A program made the translations under genes and the position numbers. From positions 2,163,501 to 2,227,500 of the forward strand of contig NZ_CP074380.1 in assembly GCF_022695595.1 (NCBI RefSeq): a stretch of DNA of 64,000 bases. Direction: 5' to 3'. The notes beneath the pieces are model-generated. The model saw only the letters and a list, made by a program, of their open reading frames with translations. It was not told the origin of the DNA and did no database searches. Of the stretch, positions 28,570 through 40,044 are shown piece after piece (within the stretch, counting starts at the first letter, position 1; every line of letters begins with the position of its first letter). This stretch comes from Streptomyces sp. MST-110588 (GTDB lineage Bacteria; Actinomycetota; Actinomycetes; Streptomycetales; Streptomycetaceae).

Positions 28570-28662
28570 TCATTCGGCGCTCTCGTCGGCGAGTTCGGGC
28601 AGCAGTTGAGCGAGGTCGGCGTCGCCGTGTTCCTCATGGCCGGTACGACACGCCGCCCGCAT
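28570..28662 (-). CDS. Possible 30-aa protein upstream of the 92-aa gene
   Basis: The frame MRAACRTGHEEHGDADLAQL then LPELADESAE ends six bases before the next start. The acidic amphipathic end looks protein-like, but the start is weak and no family is known. It may be the remnant of a longer gene or a leader frame. Confidence 0.25.
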   Translation of the reverse strand: MRAACRTGHEEHGDADLAQLLPELADESAE

Positions 28663-28730
28663 CGCGAGTTCGCTCCGGGGTGCGTGCACGCCCGCCGGAT
28701 TCGTGCACATCCGCCGGGTACGTACGCGTC

Positions 28731-28771
28731 GGGCCCGGCCCGCACACGTTTTCGTGTGGTGGGCCGGGCCC
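28731..28771. terminator. Hairpin terminator downstream of the DUF2382 gene
   Basis: GGGCCCGGCCCGCACACG pairs with its complement, with one bulged base and a TTTT loop, giving a stem of about 18 bp. It is placed 52 bases beyond the DUF2382 stop on the minus strand. Confidence 0.8.
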
Positions 28772-28822
28772 GGTGTGCCGCTCCGGCGGGCGCGGCGCCC
28801 AACGGCGCGCGCGGCGCTCAGG

Positions 28823-29737
28823 TCACCGCTGCCATTCCGGGCCGGGGCCGCGGCGCCGCTCTCCTTGGTGGCCTCGCGTGCGCCGCCGCTTGCCCGTGCC
28901 GTCGTCGAACTCGGCCTGTTCCTTGCTGACCTCGGCGGTGACCTCCCGGTTCTCGGTCACCCGCTCGGTCTCCAGCCGGACCCGCTCCACCGGCACGGTC
29001 TCCTTGCTGACCACGGCCTCTTCCTCGTGGAGGACGACCTCGACCTCGCCCTCACCGATCCGCGGTGCGGTCCTGCCGCGCCGCCGGTCCTCCTCGGAGA
29101 TCTTCTCGCGGACCAGCCGCGCCTCCTCGTGGGAGACCGGGACCGTACGGGTCACCTCATCGGTGACCACGTGCTTGACCAGACGCGCACGGCCGCTCTC
29201 GTGCTCCTCGGTGCCCACCCGCAGATGTTCCTCGGACAGGGTCATCTCCGGGTTCTGTTCGACCCCGCGCTCGGTGGCGCCGGCCTGTCCGCGCGCCATC
29301 GCCATGCCGGCTCCGGCGCCCGCCCCGGCCAGCGGGGCGTGTCCGGTCATGCGGGTGCGGTCCGGGGAGGCCGTTCCCGTACGGCCCAGGGGGGCGGTAC
29401 CCGCCGCCGCGGTACCCGGGCGGGTCATTCCGTAGTGGCGGTACAGCTCGCGCTCCTCGGACGGTTCGAGGTGGCCGTCCGCATCGATCCGGGGCGCGTC
29501 CTTGATCTTGTCCTTGGCGTATGGGACCTGGATCTCGTCGTTCACCCGCCGTGCGCCGGCGAGCGGGACGAACGTCTCCTTCATGCCGAACAGTCCGGTG
29601 CGCACGGTGATCCACTCGGGCGCGTTGGTGGCGTCGTCCCGGTAGATCTGCTGGACCGAGCCCACCTTGTTGCCCTCCGTGTCGACCACATGGCGGCCGG
29701 TCAGGTCCTGCGGGTTCTCACCCAGGGGTGCATTCAT
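28823..29737 (-). CDS. PRC-barrel and DUF2382 (YsnF/AvaK) domain stress protein
   Basis: A 304-residue soluble protein. Residues 10-100 are a PRC-barrel (LTGRHVVDTEGNKVGSVQQI, then WITVRTGLFGMKETFVPLAG). A Gly/Ala-rich linker follows. The DUF2382 domain begins at LSEEHLRVGTEEHESGRARL and includes VTDEVTRTVPVSHEEARLVR, ending in a basic tail (GKRRRTRGHQGERRR). The ATG at 29737 follows GGAGAAGAG. Such proteins are usually induced by stress in actinobacteria; the function is not established. Confidence 0.88.
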   Translation of the reverse strand: MNAPLGENPQDLTGRHVVDTEGNKVGSVQQIYRDDATNAPEWITVRTGLFGMKETFVPLAGARRVNDEIQVPYAKDKIKDAPRIDADGHLEPSEERELYRHYGMTRPGTAAAGTAPLGRTGTASPDRTRMTGHAPLAGAGAGAGMAMARGQAGATERGVEQNPEMTLSEEHLRVGTEEHESGRARLVKHVVTDEVTRTVPVSHEEARLVREKISEEDRRRGRTAPRIGEGEVEVVLHEEEAVVSKETVPVERVRLETERVTENREVTAEVSKEQAEFDDGTGKRRRTRGHQGERRRGPGPEWQR

Positions 29738-30026
29738 GGCGTCTCTTCTCCTTCCGCACGCGCCGGCAGGGACACGCGCACTTCCATTGCGCGTCGCCGA
29801 CGCCCGCCGGGCGACCCGGGGAGCGTGCCGATCCGCCGCGCCCACCGGCGCCGGGAGGTCTGCGGAGGGATTTACGGGAAGTGGCCCGACCGGCCGGCCT
29901 TACGCCATCCGGGTGAATCGTTGCCGGGTCACCCATCGCCCACGGTGACGCCACGACGGGGCAGGGACACGTATGGAGCCCGTACGACAGCCCGGGGCCC
30001 GTACGACCACGGAGCCCGTACGACAA
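29738..30026. other. Gene-free gap upstream of the DUF2382 gene
   Basis: No coding frame with support was found. The right part has three copies of GCCCGTACGAC at 29978, 29997 and 30014, with uneven spacing of 19 and 17 bases. The left part should hold the DUF2382 promoter, but no clear -35/-10 pair stands out. Confidence 0.5.
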
Positions 30027-30062
30027 CGGGCCCGGACTCCGCCGCAGCGGGGACCGGGCCCG
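30027..30062. terminator. Hairpin terminator downstream of serA
   Basis: CGGGCCCGG and CCGGGCCCG form a 9-bp stem with additional inner pairing (CCGC/GCGG). It begins 19 bases after the serA stop. Confidence 0.75.
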
Positions 30063-30081
30063 GAAAGCCGTGACCGCGTCC

Positions 30082-31673
30082 TCAGTCCGTGAGGTTGACC
30101 GCGCGCGCCGACGTGGCGCCGATCTCCTCGGCGATCTCGGCGAGCACCGGCGCCGGGATCGTGTCGTCGACGGTCAGCGCGACCAGCGCCTCCCCGCCCG
30201 CGTCCGCCCGCGAGACCTGCATGCCCGCGATGTTGATGCCCGCCTCGCCCAGGATCCGGCCGAGGGTGCCGACCACGCCGGGGCGGTCGCCGTAGCGCAG
30301 GAAGGCCATGTGGTCGGCGAGGGCGAGGTCGATGGAGTGCTCGCCCACCGCGACGATCTTCTGCTGGTTCTTGTTGCCGGCCAGCGTGCCCGAGATGGAG
30401 ACCTCCTGGCCGTCCGCGAGCGTGCCGCGCACGGTCACCACGTTGCGGTGCTCGGCCGACTCGCTGCTGGTGGTCAGCCGTACCTCCACGCCGCGCTCCT
30501 GCGCGAACAGCGGGGCGTTGACGTAGGAGACGGTCTCGGCGACCACGTCCTCGAACACGCCCTTGAGCGCGGAGAGTTCCAGCACCTTGACGTCGTGCTG
30601 GGTGATCTCGCCGTACACCTCGACGTCGAGGCGGACCGCGACCTCACCGGCCAGCGCGGTGAAGATCCGGCCCAGCCGCTCGGCCAGCGGCAGGCCCGGC
30701 TTGACGTCCTCGGCGATCACGCCGCCCTGGACGTTGACCGCGTCCGGCACCAGCTCGCCCGCCAGCGCCAGCCGCACCGACCTGGCGACCGCGATGCCCG
30801 CCTTCTCCTGGGCCTCGCCCGTGGAGGCGCCCAGATGCGGGGTGGCCACGACCTGGTCGAACTCGAAGAGCGGGGAGTCGGTGCAGGGCTCGGTGGCGTA
30901 CACGTCCAGGCCCGCGCCCGCGACCCGGCCCTCCTTCAGGGCGCTGGCGAGCGCCGTCTCGTCCACGATCCCGCCGCGCGCGGCGTTGACGATGCGGACG
31001 GTCGGCTTGACCTTGTGCAGCGCCTCGTCACCGATCAGGCCCAGCGTCTCGGGGTCTTGGGCAGGTGGACGGTGATGAAGTCGGCGACCGCCAGCAGCTC
31101 GTCCAGCGTCAGCAGCTTGACGCCCATCTGCGCGGCCCGCGCGGGCTGTACGTACGGGTCGTACGCGACGATCTTCATCCCGAACGCCGACATCCGCTGC
31201 GCCACCAGGACGCCGATCCGGCCGAGGCCGACCACGCCCAGGGTCTTCTCGCTCAGCTCGACACCGGTGTACTTGCTGCGCTTCCACTCGCCGTTCTTCA
31301 GCGCGCTGTTCGCCTGCGGGATGTTGCGGGCGGTGGCCAGCAGCAGACCGCACGCCAGCTCGGCGGCGGTGACGATGTTGGAGGTCGGGGCGTTGACGAC
31401 CATCACGCCGGCCTTGGTGGCGGCGGAGACGTCCACGTTGTCCAGGCCCACGCCGGCCCGGGCGACGACCTTGAGCCTGCGGGCGGCGGCGATCGCCTCG
31501 GCGTCGACCTTGGTGGCGCTGCGCACCAGGATCGCATCGACGTCGGCGATGGCGGGCAGCAGCTCGGCGCGGTCCGCGCCGTCGCAGTGCCGGATCTCGA
31601 AGTCCGGCCCGAGGGCGTCGACGGTGGCGGGCGAGAGCTCTTCGGCGATCAGTACGACAGGTTTACGGCTCAC
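30082..31673 (-). CDS. serA: D-3-phosphoglycerate dehydrogenase, one apparent frameshift
   Basis: The first step of serine synthesis. The N-terminal half reads VVARAGVGLDNVDVSAATKA, then the NAD motif GVVGLGRIGVLVAQR and DFITVHLPKTP. At the G-run 31051-31054 the frame changes; after it the protein goes on with ETLGLIGDEAL and the catalytic NAARGGIVDE, VYATEP and ATPHLGASTGEAQ, then the ASB domain and a C-terminal ACT domain (GDRPGVVGTLGRILGEAGIN). One added base gives 531 codons, the usual long actinobacterial SerA. Loss would cause serine auxotrophy, so a sequence error is more likely. The GTG at 31673 has only a weak ribosome-binding site. Confidence 0.9.
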
Positions 31674-31900
31674 GTGGTCTTCAGTCCTCACTTGTCCATG
31701 GGGCCCCACCCGCGCCGTCCGGGCGACGGGGGGACGGCCGTCCCGACGGCCGCAGGCGGTGAAGGGGGCAGCCGCGTGGAAGACGCACGACGCTGTGAGC
31801 CTGACGCGCTTGTGGTGTGCAGTGTAGTGGCGGACGCCGGGCCAGACCCCGCCACCGCCAAAGGATCACTCGTGCGGGCTGCCCGGCGGCGGACGACGAG

Positions 31901-31942
31901 GGGCGGGGTGGCCCCGGCGCGTGCCGGTGCCACCCCGCCCCG
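31901..31942. terminator. Hairpin terminator downstream of ilvC
   Basis: A perfect 13-bp inverted repeat (GGGGCGGGGTGGC and its complement) with a 16-base loop, starting seven bases beyond the ilvC stop. It separates ilvBNC from serA, which is read in the same direction. Confidence 0.85.
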
Positions 31943-31948
31943 GGGGCT

Positions 31949-33100
<1,152 letters not shown>

Positions 33101-33625
33101 TCAGGCGGAGCGGTCCAGCGCGCGCAGCGACCGGTCCGTGATGGACCTGGCGCCACGCCCTATGGCGATCGTGCCGGACTGCACCAGCTCCTTGATGCCG
33201 AAGGGCTCCAGCATCTTGAGCATCGCTTCGAGCTTGTCGCTGCTGCCGGTGGCCTCGATGGTGACGGCCTCGGGGGAGACGTCCACCGTCTTGGCGCGGA
33301 AGAGCTGGACGATCTCCACGATCTGGGAGCGGGTCTCGTTGTCGGCGCGGACCTTGGCCAGGACCAGTTCGCGCTGGATCGCCGCGCCCGGCTCCAGCTC
33401 GACGATCTTCAGTACGTTGACGAGCTTGTTGAGCTGCTTGGTCACCTGTTCGAGCGGCAGCGACTCGACGCTGACGACGATGGTGATGCGGGAGATGTCG
33501 GGGTGCTCGGTGACGCCGACCGCCAGGGAGTCGATGTTGAAGCCGCGGCGGGAGAACAGCGCGGCGATCCTGGCCAGGATGCCGGGGGTGTTCTCCACCA
33601 GGACGGAGAGGGTGTGCTTGGACAT
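33101..33625 (-). CDS. ilvN: Acetolactate synthase small (regulatory) subunit
   Basis: A 174-residue subunit that binds valine and controls the catalytic subunit. The N-terminal ACT domain starts SVLVENTPGILARIAALFSR and contains GFNIDSLAVGVTEHPDISR. The second half (LVLAKVRADNETRSQIVEIV and VTIEATGSSDKLEAMLKMLE) is the usual ALS_ss_C domain. It lies 47 bases after ilvB in the same direction; the spacer is a TCT/TCC-rich (minus-strand AAGAAG) stretch with repeated CTTCTT units. Confidence 0.95.
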   Translation of the reverse strand: MSKHTLSVLVENTPGILARIAALFSRRGFNIDSLAVGVTEHPDISRITIVVSVESLPLEQVTKQLNKLVNVLKIVELEPGAAIQRELVLAKVRADNETRSQIVEIVQLFRAKTVDVSPEAVTIEATGSSDKLEAMLKMLEPFGIKELVQSGTIAIGRGARSITDRSLRALDRSA

Positions 33626-33672
33626 GGTCTGCTTCTTCTCTCTTCTTCCTGCTTCTTCCTGCGTCCTGGGGT

Positions 33673-35546
33673 TCAGTCGTCTTCGCTGTCGCCGAAGTCG
33701 GGGCGCACCCCGCGGGCGGCCATGACCTCGTCGTTGGAGGTGCCGGCCGCGACCATCGGCCACACCTGCGCGTCCTCGTGGACGATGAAGTCCACCACCA
33801 CCGGCCGGTCGTTGACGGCGTTGGCCTTGGCGATCACCGCGTCCAGCTCGCCCGGGGACTCGCAGCGCAGCGCCACGCAGCCCATCGCCTCGGCCAGCTT
33901 GACGAAGTCCGGGATACGGGTGCCCGCCGACGGCTGCTTGCCGTCCGCCCCGGGGCCGGAGTGCAGCACGGTGTTGGAGTAACGCTGGTTGTAGAAGAGC
34001 GCCTGCCACTGGCGGACCATGCCCAGCGCGCCGTTGTTGATGATCGCGACCTTGATCGGGATGTTGTTCAGCGCGCAGGTGACCAGCTCCTGATTGGTCA
34101 TCTGGAAGCAGCCGTCGCCGTCGATCGCCCAGACCGTACGCTCCGGGCGGCCCGCCTTGGCGCCCATCGCGGCCGGGACCGCGTAGCCCATCGTCCCGGC
34201 GCCGCCGGAGTTCAGCCAGGTGGCGGGCTGTTCGTAGTCGATGAAGTGCGCGGCCCACATCTGGTGCTGGCCGACGCCGGCGGCGTAGATCGTGCCTTCG
34301 GGGCCAGTTGGCCGATGCGCTGGATGACCTGCTGCGGGGAGAGGCTGCCGTCCGCGGGCTCGTCGTAGCCCAGCGGGTAGGTCCGGCGCCAGCGGTCCAG
34401 GTCCTTCCACCAGGCGGCGTAGCGCTCCTGGGCGGCGGGGCCGGCCTGGCCGGACTCCAGCTCGGCCTGGAGGGCGACGACCAGGTCCGCGATGACCTCG
34501 CGGGCGTCCCCGACGATCGGCACGTCGGCCGCCCGGTTCTTGCCGATCTCGGCCGGGTCGATGTCGGCGTGCACGATCTTGGCGTACGGGGCGAAGGAGT
34601 CCAGCTTGCCGGTGACCCGGTCGTCGAAGCGGGCGCCCAGCGCGACGATCAGGTCGGACTTCTGCAGGGCGGTGACGGCCGCGACCGTGCCGTGCATGCC
34701 GGGCATGCCCAGGTGCTGGGGGTGGGTGTCTGGGAAGGAGCCCAGCGCCATCAGCGTGGTGGTGACGGGCGCGCCGGTCAGCTCGGCCAGCACCTTCAGC
34801 TCGGCTGTGGCGCCGGCCTTGATCACCCCGCCGCCCACGTACAGGACCGGGCGTTTGGCCGCGGTGATCAGCCGGGCGGCCTCGCGGATCTGCTTGGCGT
34901 GCGGCTTGGTCACCGGGCGGTAGCCGGGCAGGTCGGTGTGCGGCGGCCACCGGAAGGTGGTCTGCGCCTGGAGGGCGTCCTTGGCGATGTCCACCAGGAC
35001 CGGGCCGGGGCGGCCGGTGGAGGCGATGTGGAACGCCTCGGCGATGGTCCGCGGGATCTCGGCCGGGTCGGTGACCAGGAAGTTGTGTTTGGTGATCGGC
35101 ATCGTGATGCCGCAGATGTCCGCCTCCTGGAAGGCGTCCGTGCCGATCGCCTTGGAGGCGACCTGCCCGGTGATGGCGACCAGCGGGACGGAGTCCATGT
35201 GGGCGTCGGCGATGGGGGTGACGAGGTTGGTGGCGCCGGGTCCCGAGGTGGCCATGCACACCCCCACCTTGCCGGTGGCCTGGGCGTAGCCGGTGGCCGC
35301 GTGGCCCGCGCCCTGCTCGTGGCGGACCAGGACGTGCCGCACCTTGGCGGAGTCCATCATCGGGTCGTACGCGGGAAGGATCGCACCGCCGGGAATGCCG
35401 AACACGGTGTCGGCCCCGACCTCTTCGAGCGAACGGATCAGGGACTGCGCACCCGTTACGTGCTCAACGATGGTGGTCTGCTGAGATCCGCCGGAATGAC
35501 GGGCCCGCGGCTGTGGATGGTGGGCCCCGGAGTCCTGCTCGGTCAT
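33673..35546 (-). CDS. ilvB: Acetolactate synthase large subunit, one apparent frameshift
   Basis: A ThDP enzyme joining two pyruvates, or pyruvate and 2-oxobutyrate. The N-terminal half has [34 protein letters not shown] with the catalytic Glu, [20 protein letters not shown] and [14 protein letters not shown]. At the G-run 34300-34303 the frame shifts (RIGQLAP then [19 protein letters not shown]). The C-terminal half has the ThDP motif [19 protein letters not shown]. One added base gives 625 codons. The 40-residue N-terminal extension ([20 protein letters not shown]) is normal in Streptomyces. Transcription is preceded by a leader peptide and attenuator at 35604-35723. Confidence 0.92.
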
Positions 35547-35603
35547 CTGCGTCTCTTCTCGAAGCTGAGGGTTTTGGGGGGATGTGCGGGGTGGTGGTGC
35601 AAC

Positions 35604-35637
35604 AAAAAACCCCTCGTGCCGTGAGGCAAGCGAGGGG
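35604..35637 (-). terminator. ilvB attenuator (intrinsic terminator)
   Basis: On the minus strand a stem CCCCTCG/CGAGGGG, extended inside by TGCC/GGCA, is followed by six T. It is in the leader 58 bases before the ilvB start and 45 bases after the leader peptide stop. The design is that of a classic amino-acid attenuator. Confidence 0.88.
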
Positions 35638-35681
35638 AGCGCGCCGGTGGGGGTCGCTGGGCTTCGTGCGGGAGCCCGGCT

Positions 35682-35723
35682 TCAGCCGACGCGCTTTCCA
35701 AGTACGAGAATTCGGGTGCGCAT
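35682..35723 (-). CDS. ilvB operon leader peptide
   Basis: A 13-residue frame MRTRILVLGKRVG with stop TGA. Ile, Leu, Val and Leu are consecutive (ATT CTC GTA CTT), with rare codons for this GC content. It matches the ilvB leader peptide I recall from other Streptomyces. Starvation for charged Ile, Leu or Val tRNA should stall the ribosome here and prevent the downstream terminator from forming. A GGAGGG sequence lies eight bases before the ATG. Confidence 0.9.
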   Translation of the reverse strand: MRTRILVLGKRVG

Positions 35724-35730
35724 GGCACAG

Positions 35731-35760
35731 ACCCTCCCCCCGCCGCGCCTTGAGTGTCAA
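35731..35760 (-). promoter_or_regulatory. Candidate ilvB promoter overlapping the cdgC stop codon
   Basis: On the minus strand TTGACA (35755-35760) and GAGGGT (35731-35736) are separated by 18 bases. The -35 is perfect, and the -10 deviates from TAnnnT at its first base. Transcription would start close to the leader peptide ATG. The TGA of cdgC lies inside the -35 hexamer. Confidence 0.4.
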
Positions 35761-38700
35761 GTGGGTGGGACGGGGGTCTCAGTATTCGGACGTAGCGGAT
35801 GGTGGACAACGGCCTCCGGGACGGCCGCCCCGCCGTGCCGTACGGGCAGGCCGGAGCCGGTGAGGACGACCGTGCGGCCCTCGTCCGCCGGAGCCGGAAC
35901 GGGGTACTCCCCCAGGGTGAGGGCGCGCCGCAGGCGGCGTTCGTCCAGCGGCCCGGAGAAGGCCGCTCCCTGGCCGTGGGTGCACCCCATCGAGCGCAAT
36001 GCCACCACCTGCTCGGGCAGGTCCACCCCGTCGGCGACGGACTGCATGCCCAGATCGGCGGCGATCCGCAGCAACCCGGCGGTGATCTTGTGCTGCCGGG
36101 CGGACTCCACGACTCCGTCGACCAGCGCGCGGTCCAGCCGCAGGACGTCCACCGGGAGCCGACGCAGGGCGGTCATCGCGGCCCAGCCGCTGCCGAACCC
36201 GTCCAGCGCGATCCGTACCCCCAGTCGGCGCAGTGCCACCAGGCGCCGCTCCAAGTCCTCCAGCGGGAGCCGCGGATCGCCGCCCGACAGCTCCAGGACC
36301 AGCGACCCGGACGGCAGGCCGTGCCGGGCGAGGAGGGTCTCCACGCTCTGGGGCGGCAGCGAGCGGTCCAGCAGCCGCCGCGCGGAGAGCCGTACGGTCA
36401 CGGGCACGGGCAGCCCGGCCCGGTGCCGGTGCGCGGCCTGCTCGACGGCCTGCTCCAACTGCCAGCGGCCCAGTTCGGCGGCGCGCTCGCCCTCCTCGGT
36501 GAGCCGGCCGCGCTCACCGACGCGCAGGAATTCCGCGGGGTGAACAGGATGCCCTGGGCCGAGCGCCAGCGGGGCTGCGCGGCGACCGCCGTGACCCGGC
36601 CGCTGACCAGCTCCACGACCGGCTGGTGCAGCAGCGTGAACTCGCCGTCGTGCAGCGCCGTACGGAGCCTGGCGGCCAGGTCCGCGCGGTGCACCACGTC
36701 GTCCTGCATCTGCGGGGCGTACAGCTCCACCCGTCCCTTGCCCGCCTGTTTGGCCCGGTACATGGCCAGGTCGGCGTTGCGCAGCAGGGTGGCGGGCGTT
36801 ATCCCCGGCACGGCGAAGGCGACGCCGATGCTGGCCGCGACCCGTACGTCGCGGCCGTCGATCCGGTAGGGGTCGGAGAGCCGGATGCGCAGTCGGTCGG
36901 CGACCTCCTGGATACGGCGCTCGCGGGCGGCGTGGTCGCGGGTGCCGTCGCCCATGATGAGCGCGGCGAACTCGTCCCCGCCCAGCCGTGCCGGGGTGTC
37001 CCCGGACCGTACGGACTCGGCGAGCCGGCGGGCGGCCTGGATCAGCAGTTCGTCACCCGCCTGGTGCCCGATGGTGTCGTTGACCTGCTTGAAGCCGTCC
37101 AGGTCGATGTAGAGCACGGCCGTGCCGTGGTCGGAGGCCCGGCGGCCGGTGAGGGCCTGGCTGACCCGCTCGGTGAACAGCGCCCGGTTGGGCAGGTCGG
37201 TGAGGGCGTCGTGCGAGGCGTTGTGCTGCAACTGTGCCTGGAGGCGGACCCGCTCGGTGACGTCCCGCGAGTTGAAGATCAGCCCGCCGTGATGGCGGTT
37301 GACCGTGGACTCCACGTTGAGCCACTTCTCGCCGTCCACCTCGGTGCCGCAGCGGTGCCCGCCCGCGCGGAACCGGCATTCGATGCGGGTGGTCGGTTCC
37401 TCCTCGGGCGGGGCGGCGAGGAATCTGCGGACCTCGTGCACCACCCGTCCCAGGTCCTCCGGATGGATGAGGGAGGCCAGCTCGGAGCCGACCAGTTCCT
37501 CCGCGTCCCGTCCGTAGACCCCGGCCGCGGCGGGGCTGACATAGCGCAGTATCCCCGTCGGCGCGGCAATCATGATCACATCGCTGGAGCCCTGCACCAG
37601 GGAGCGGAAGTGGTTCTCCTTCTGCGCCAGCTCCTGGGTGAGGGTGATGTTGTCGAGCAGCATGATGCCCTGGCGTACGACCAGGGCCAGCACGACCGTG
37701 CAGCCCGTGAAGAGCACCACCCGGTCGATACGGCGGCCGTCGAGCACGTTGTAGAGGATGCCGAGCGTGCAGACCGCGGCGGCGAGATAGGGCGTGAGCG
37801 CCGCCAGCGAGCCCGCGATGGGCCTGCTGCCGGGCTGCGGCACGGCACGCGCGGCCGGCTGCCGGGGCTGCTCATCGGCGGTGTCCTCCATGCTGCGCCG
37901 GGCCACCCATGGCGCGTACGCCAGGAGCATCGACCCGGCGAACCAGCCGGCGTCCAGGATCTGGCCGGAGCGGTAGTGCTCGCGCAGCAGCGGGGAGCTG
38001 AACAGCGCGTCGCACAGCACGGTCAGCGCCAGGGCCGCGATGGCGGTGTTGATCGCCGAGCGGTTGGCCGAGGAGCGCTTGAAGTGCAGCGCCAGCACCA
38101 TGCTCACCAGCACGATGTCCAGCAGCGGATAGGCCAGGGCCAGGGCGCCCTGCGGCACGCTCTGGCCCTGGAAGTGGGCGGTGTGCGCCAGCGCCAGGCT
38201 CCAGGAGAGCGTGAGCAGCGAGCCGCCGATCAGCCAGGCGTCCAGCCCCAGGCACACCCAGCCGGCCCTGGTCACGGGCCGCTTGGCGAGCACCAGGAGT
38301 CCCACGATGGCGGGCGGTGCGAAGAGCAGGAAGCAGAAGTCCGCCAGCGAGGGGTTGGGCACCGGCCGGCCCAGCACGACCTCGTACCAGCCCCATACGC
38401 CGTTGCCGACGCCCGCCATCGCGGAGGAGGCCGCGAACAGCAGCCAGGCCGGTCGAAAGCGGCCGTGGTGCCTGCGGGCGTACAGGAAGCAGGAGACGGC
38501 CGCGGTCAGGGCGGCCAGGCTCAGCCCGAAGTCGCCCATGAACAGGGCGAGCCGGGTGGAGCCCCAGCCGAACGCGGCGCCGATGGCGTAGCCGCCGCAG
38601 ATGACGGCGAGGGCGATCTGGGGCAGTGCGCCGCCCGGTGCGCCGGCCCTGACCGACGGCCGGGTGAGCACCGCGCCCGTGGCGCTCACCGCACTCCTCC

Positions 38701-38797
38701 CGGGATCACCGCGCGACATCGTCGTGGTCGGCGCCTCCATGGCTCCGGAGGTGCTCCTCCGGGAGATCGCCATGTGCGCGTCTCGTGAATCGTCCAT
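35757..38797 (-). CDS. cdgC: Membrane GGDEF-EAL protein, CdgC type, one apparent frameshift
   Basis: Predicted c-di-GMP enzyme of 1013 residues after correction. About ten N-terminal membrane helices (residues 60-385) are followed by a PAS domain (ENHFRSLVQGSSDVIMIAAP, about 395-515) and a GGDEF domain with an intact active site RLGGDEF (606-610). The EAL domain is degenerate: VTAVAAQPRW in place of the EALxRW motif, LELSGGDP for the ExTE-like motif and LDGFGSGW for DDFGTG, so phosphodiesterase activity is doubtful. The frame breaks at the G-run 36537-36540; the protein should read GILFTPAEFLRVGERGRLTE. The stop lies 33 bases before the ilvB leader peptide. The gene name rests on domain order and position from memory of S. 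coelicolor. Confidence 0.85.
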
Positions 38798-38979
38798 TGG
38801 CCGTACATCGCCCGTCGCCCCCCTTGAGTTCCGGTCTTCCGCACCGCGCCGTGTCGCTCCGACGCCGTCCCCGATCGGGACGATACACCAGACTCGTCAC
38901 TCAGGGACATAGTCTTTCTACGGAGCGTAACTACCGGCGGAAATGCGGGTACCCGCCGCAGCCATACGCATCCGTAGCG

Positions 38980-39956
38980 CTACCGGCCGTCGTGCCGACC
39001 GGCCGTCGCGACCACGTTCCGCAGCGGCTGCCCGGCCGCGAACCGCGTCAATTGGTCCCTCAAAAGGCGCTCCGCCCGTGGCAGGAAGGCTGAACTGGGA
39101 CCACCGACGTGCGGAGTGACGAGCACGCCGGGAGCGTGCCACAACGGATGAGTGGAAGGCAGCGGTTCCGGATCGGTGACATCCAGTGCTGCCCTCAGCC
39201 GCCCGGACTGCAGTTCGGTGAGCAGGGCCCCGGTGTCGACGACCGCCCCGCGGGCGACGTTCACCAGGAGCGCGCCGTCCTTCATCCGCGCCAGGAAATC
39301 GGCTCCCACCAGGCCACGAGTGGCGTCCGTGAGCGGCGTGGCGATGATCACGACGTCGGCGTCGGGGAGCCGGGCGGGCAGTTCGGCGAGTGGAAGCACA
39401 GGGCCGCGCACGGACTCACGAGCCGCGCGCGCAATGCGCACCACCCGCGCACACTCGAAAGGCGTGAGCCGGTCCTCGATGGCACTGCCGATCGAACCGT
39501 AACCCACGATGAGCACCGACTTGTCGGCGAGCGCCGGCCGGAACTGCGGGCGCCACTCCCCCGCGTCCTGGGCGCGCACGAACTCCGGCACCCCCGCAGC
39601 GAGGCGAGGATCAAGGTCAGCGCGAGCTCGGCGGTGCTGGCGTCATGGAGCCCCCGGGCGTTGCACAACTGGGCCCCGTGAGGCAGTTGGGGCAGTGCGG
39701 GCATCATGTGCTCCACGCCGGCGGTCAGCGTCTGGACGACCCGTACGGAGGTCATCTCCGGCAGCGGACGTACGGAAATCTCCGGGCTCTTCATGTACGG
39801 AACGACGTAGAAGGCGCAGTCGGCAGGGTCGGCCGGGTACTCCGGTTCCGCATCCCAGTGAACGTAGTTGAACCCCTCCGGAAGGCCGTCGATCCCGGCC
39901 GCCGGGAGGGGGAGCCATACGTCGTTCGCAGTCGTGCGCGCGCCTGTGGATGCCAT
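38980..39956 (-). CDS. D-isomer-specific 2-hydroxyacid dehydrogenase, one apparent frameshift
   Basis: An NAD(P)-dependent dehydrogenase of 325 residues after correction. The first part reads MKSPEISVRPLPEMTSVRVV, LTAGVEHMMPALPQLPHGAQ and ARGLHDASTAELALTLILAS. At the C-run 39591-39595 the frame shifts (LRG then VPEFVRAQDAGEW). The second part has the Rossmann GYGSIGSAIEDRL, the catalytic Arg in NVARGAVVD, the Glu in DPEPLPSTHPLW and the His in TPHVGGPS. The substrate is unknown; it is not serA. It is divergent from an aldo/keto reductase with 88 bases between. Confidence 0.88.
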
Positions 39957-40044
39957 GGTCAGAGGCTATGCGAAGAGGTTCGCCCCTCAGACGTTAGTTT
40001 GGTCTGGCCCTTGATCGGGGGCGAGGGGACGGAGGCACGGCCAG

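Noticed and set aside
30082..31673. serA and ilvB treated as genuine pseudogenes.
   Set aside because: Each has only one missing base in a G-run, with full conservation on both sides; loss would cause auxotrophy and the same type of error is seen in four other genes.
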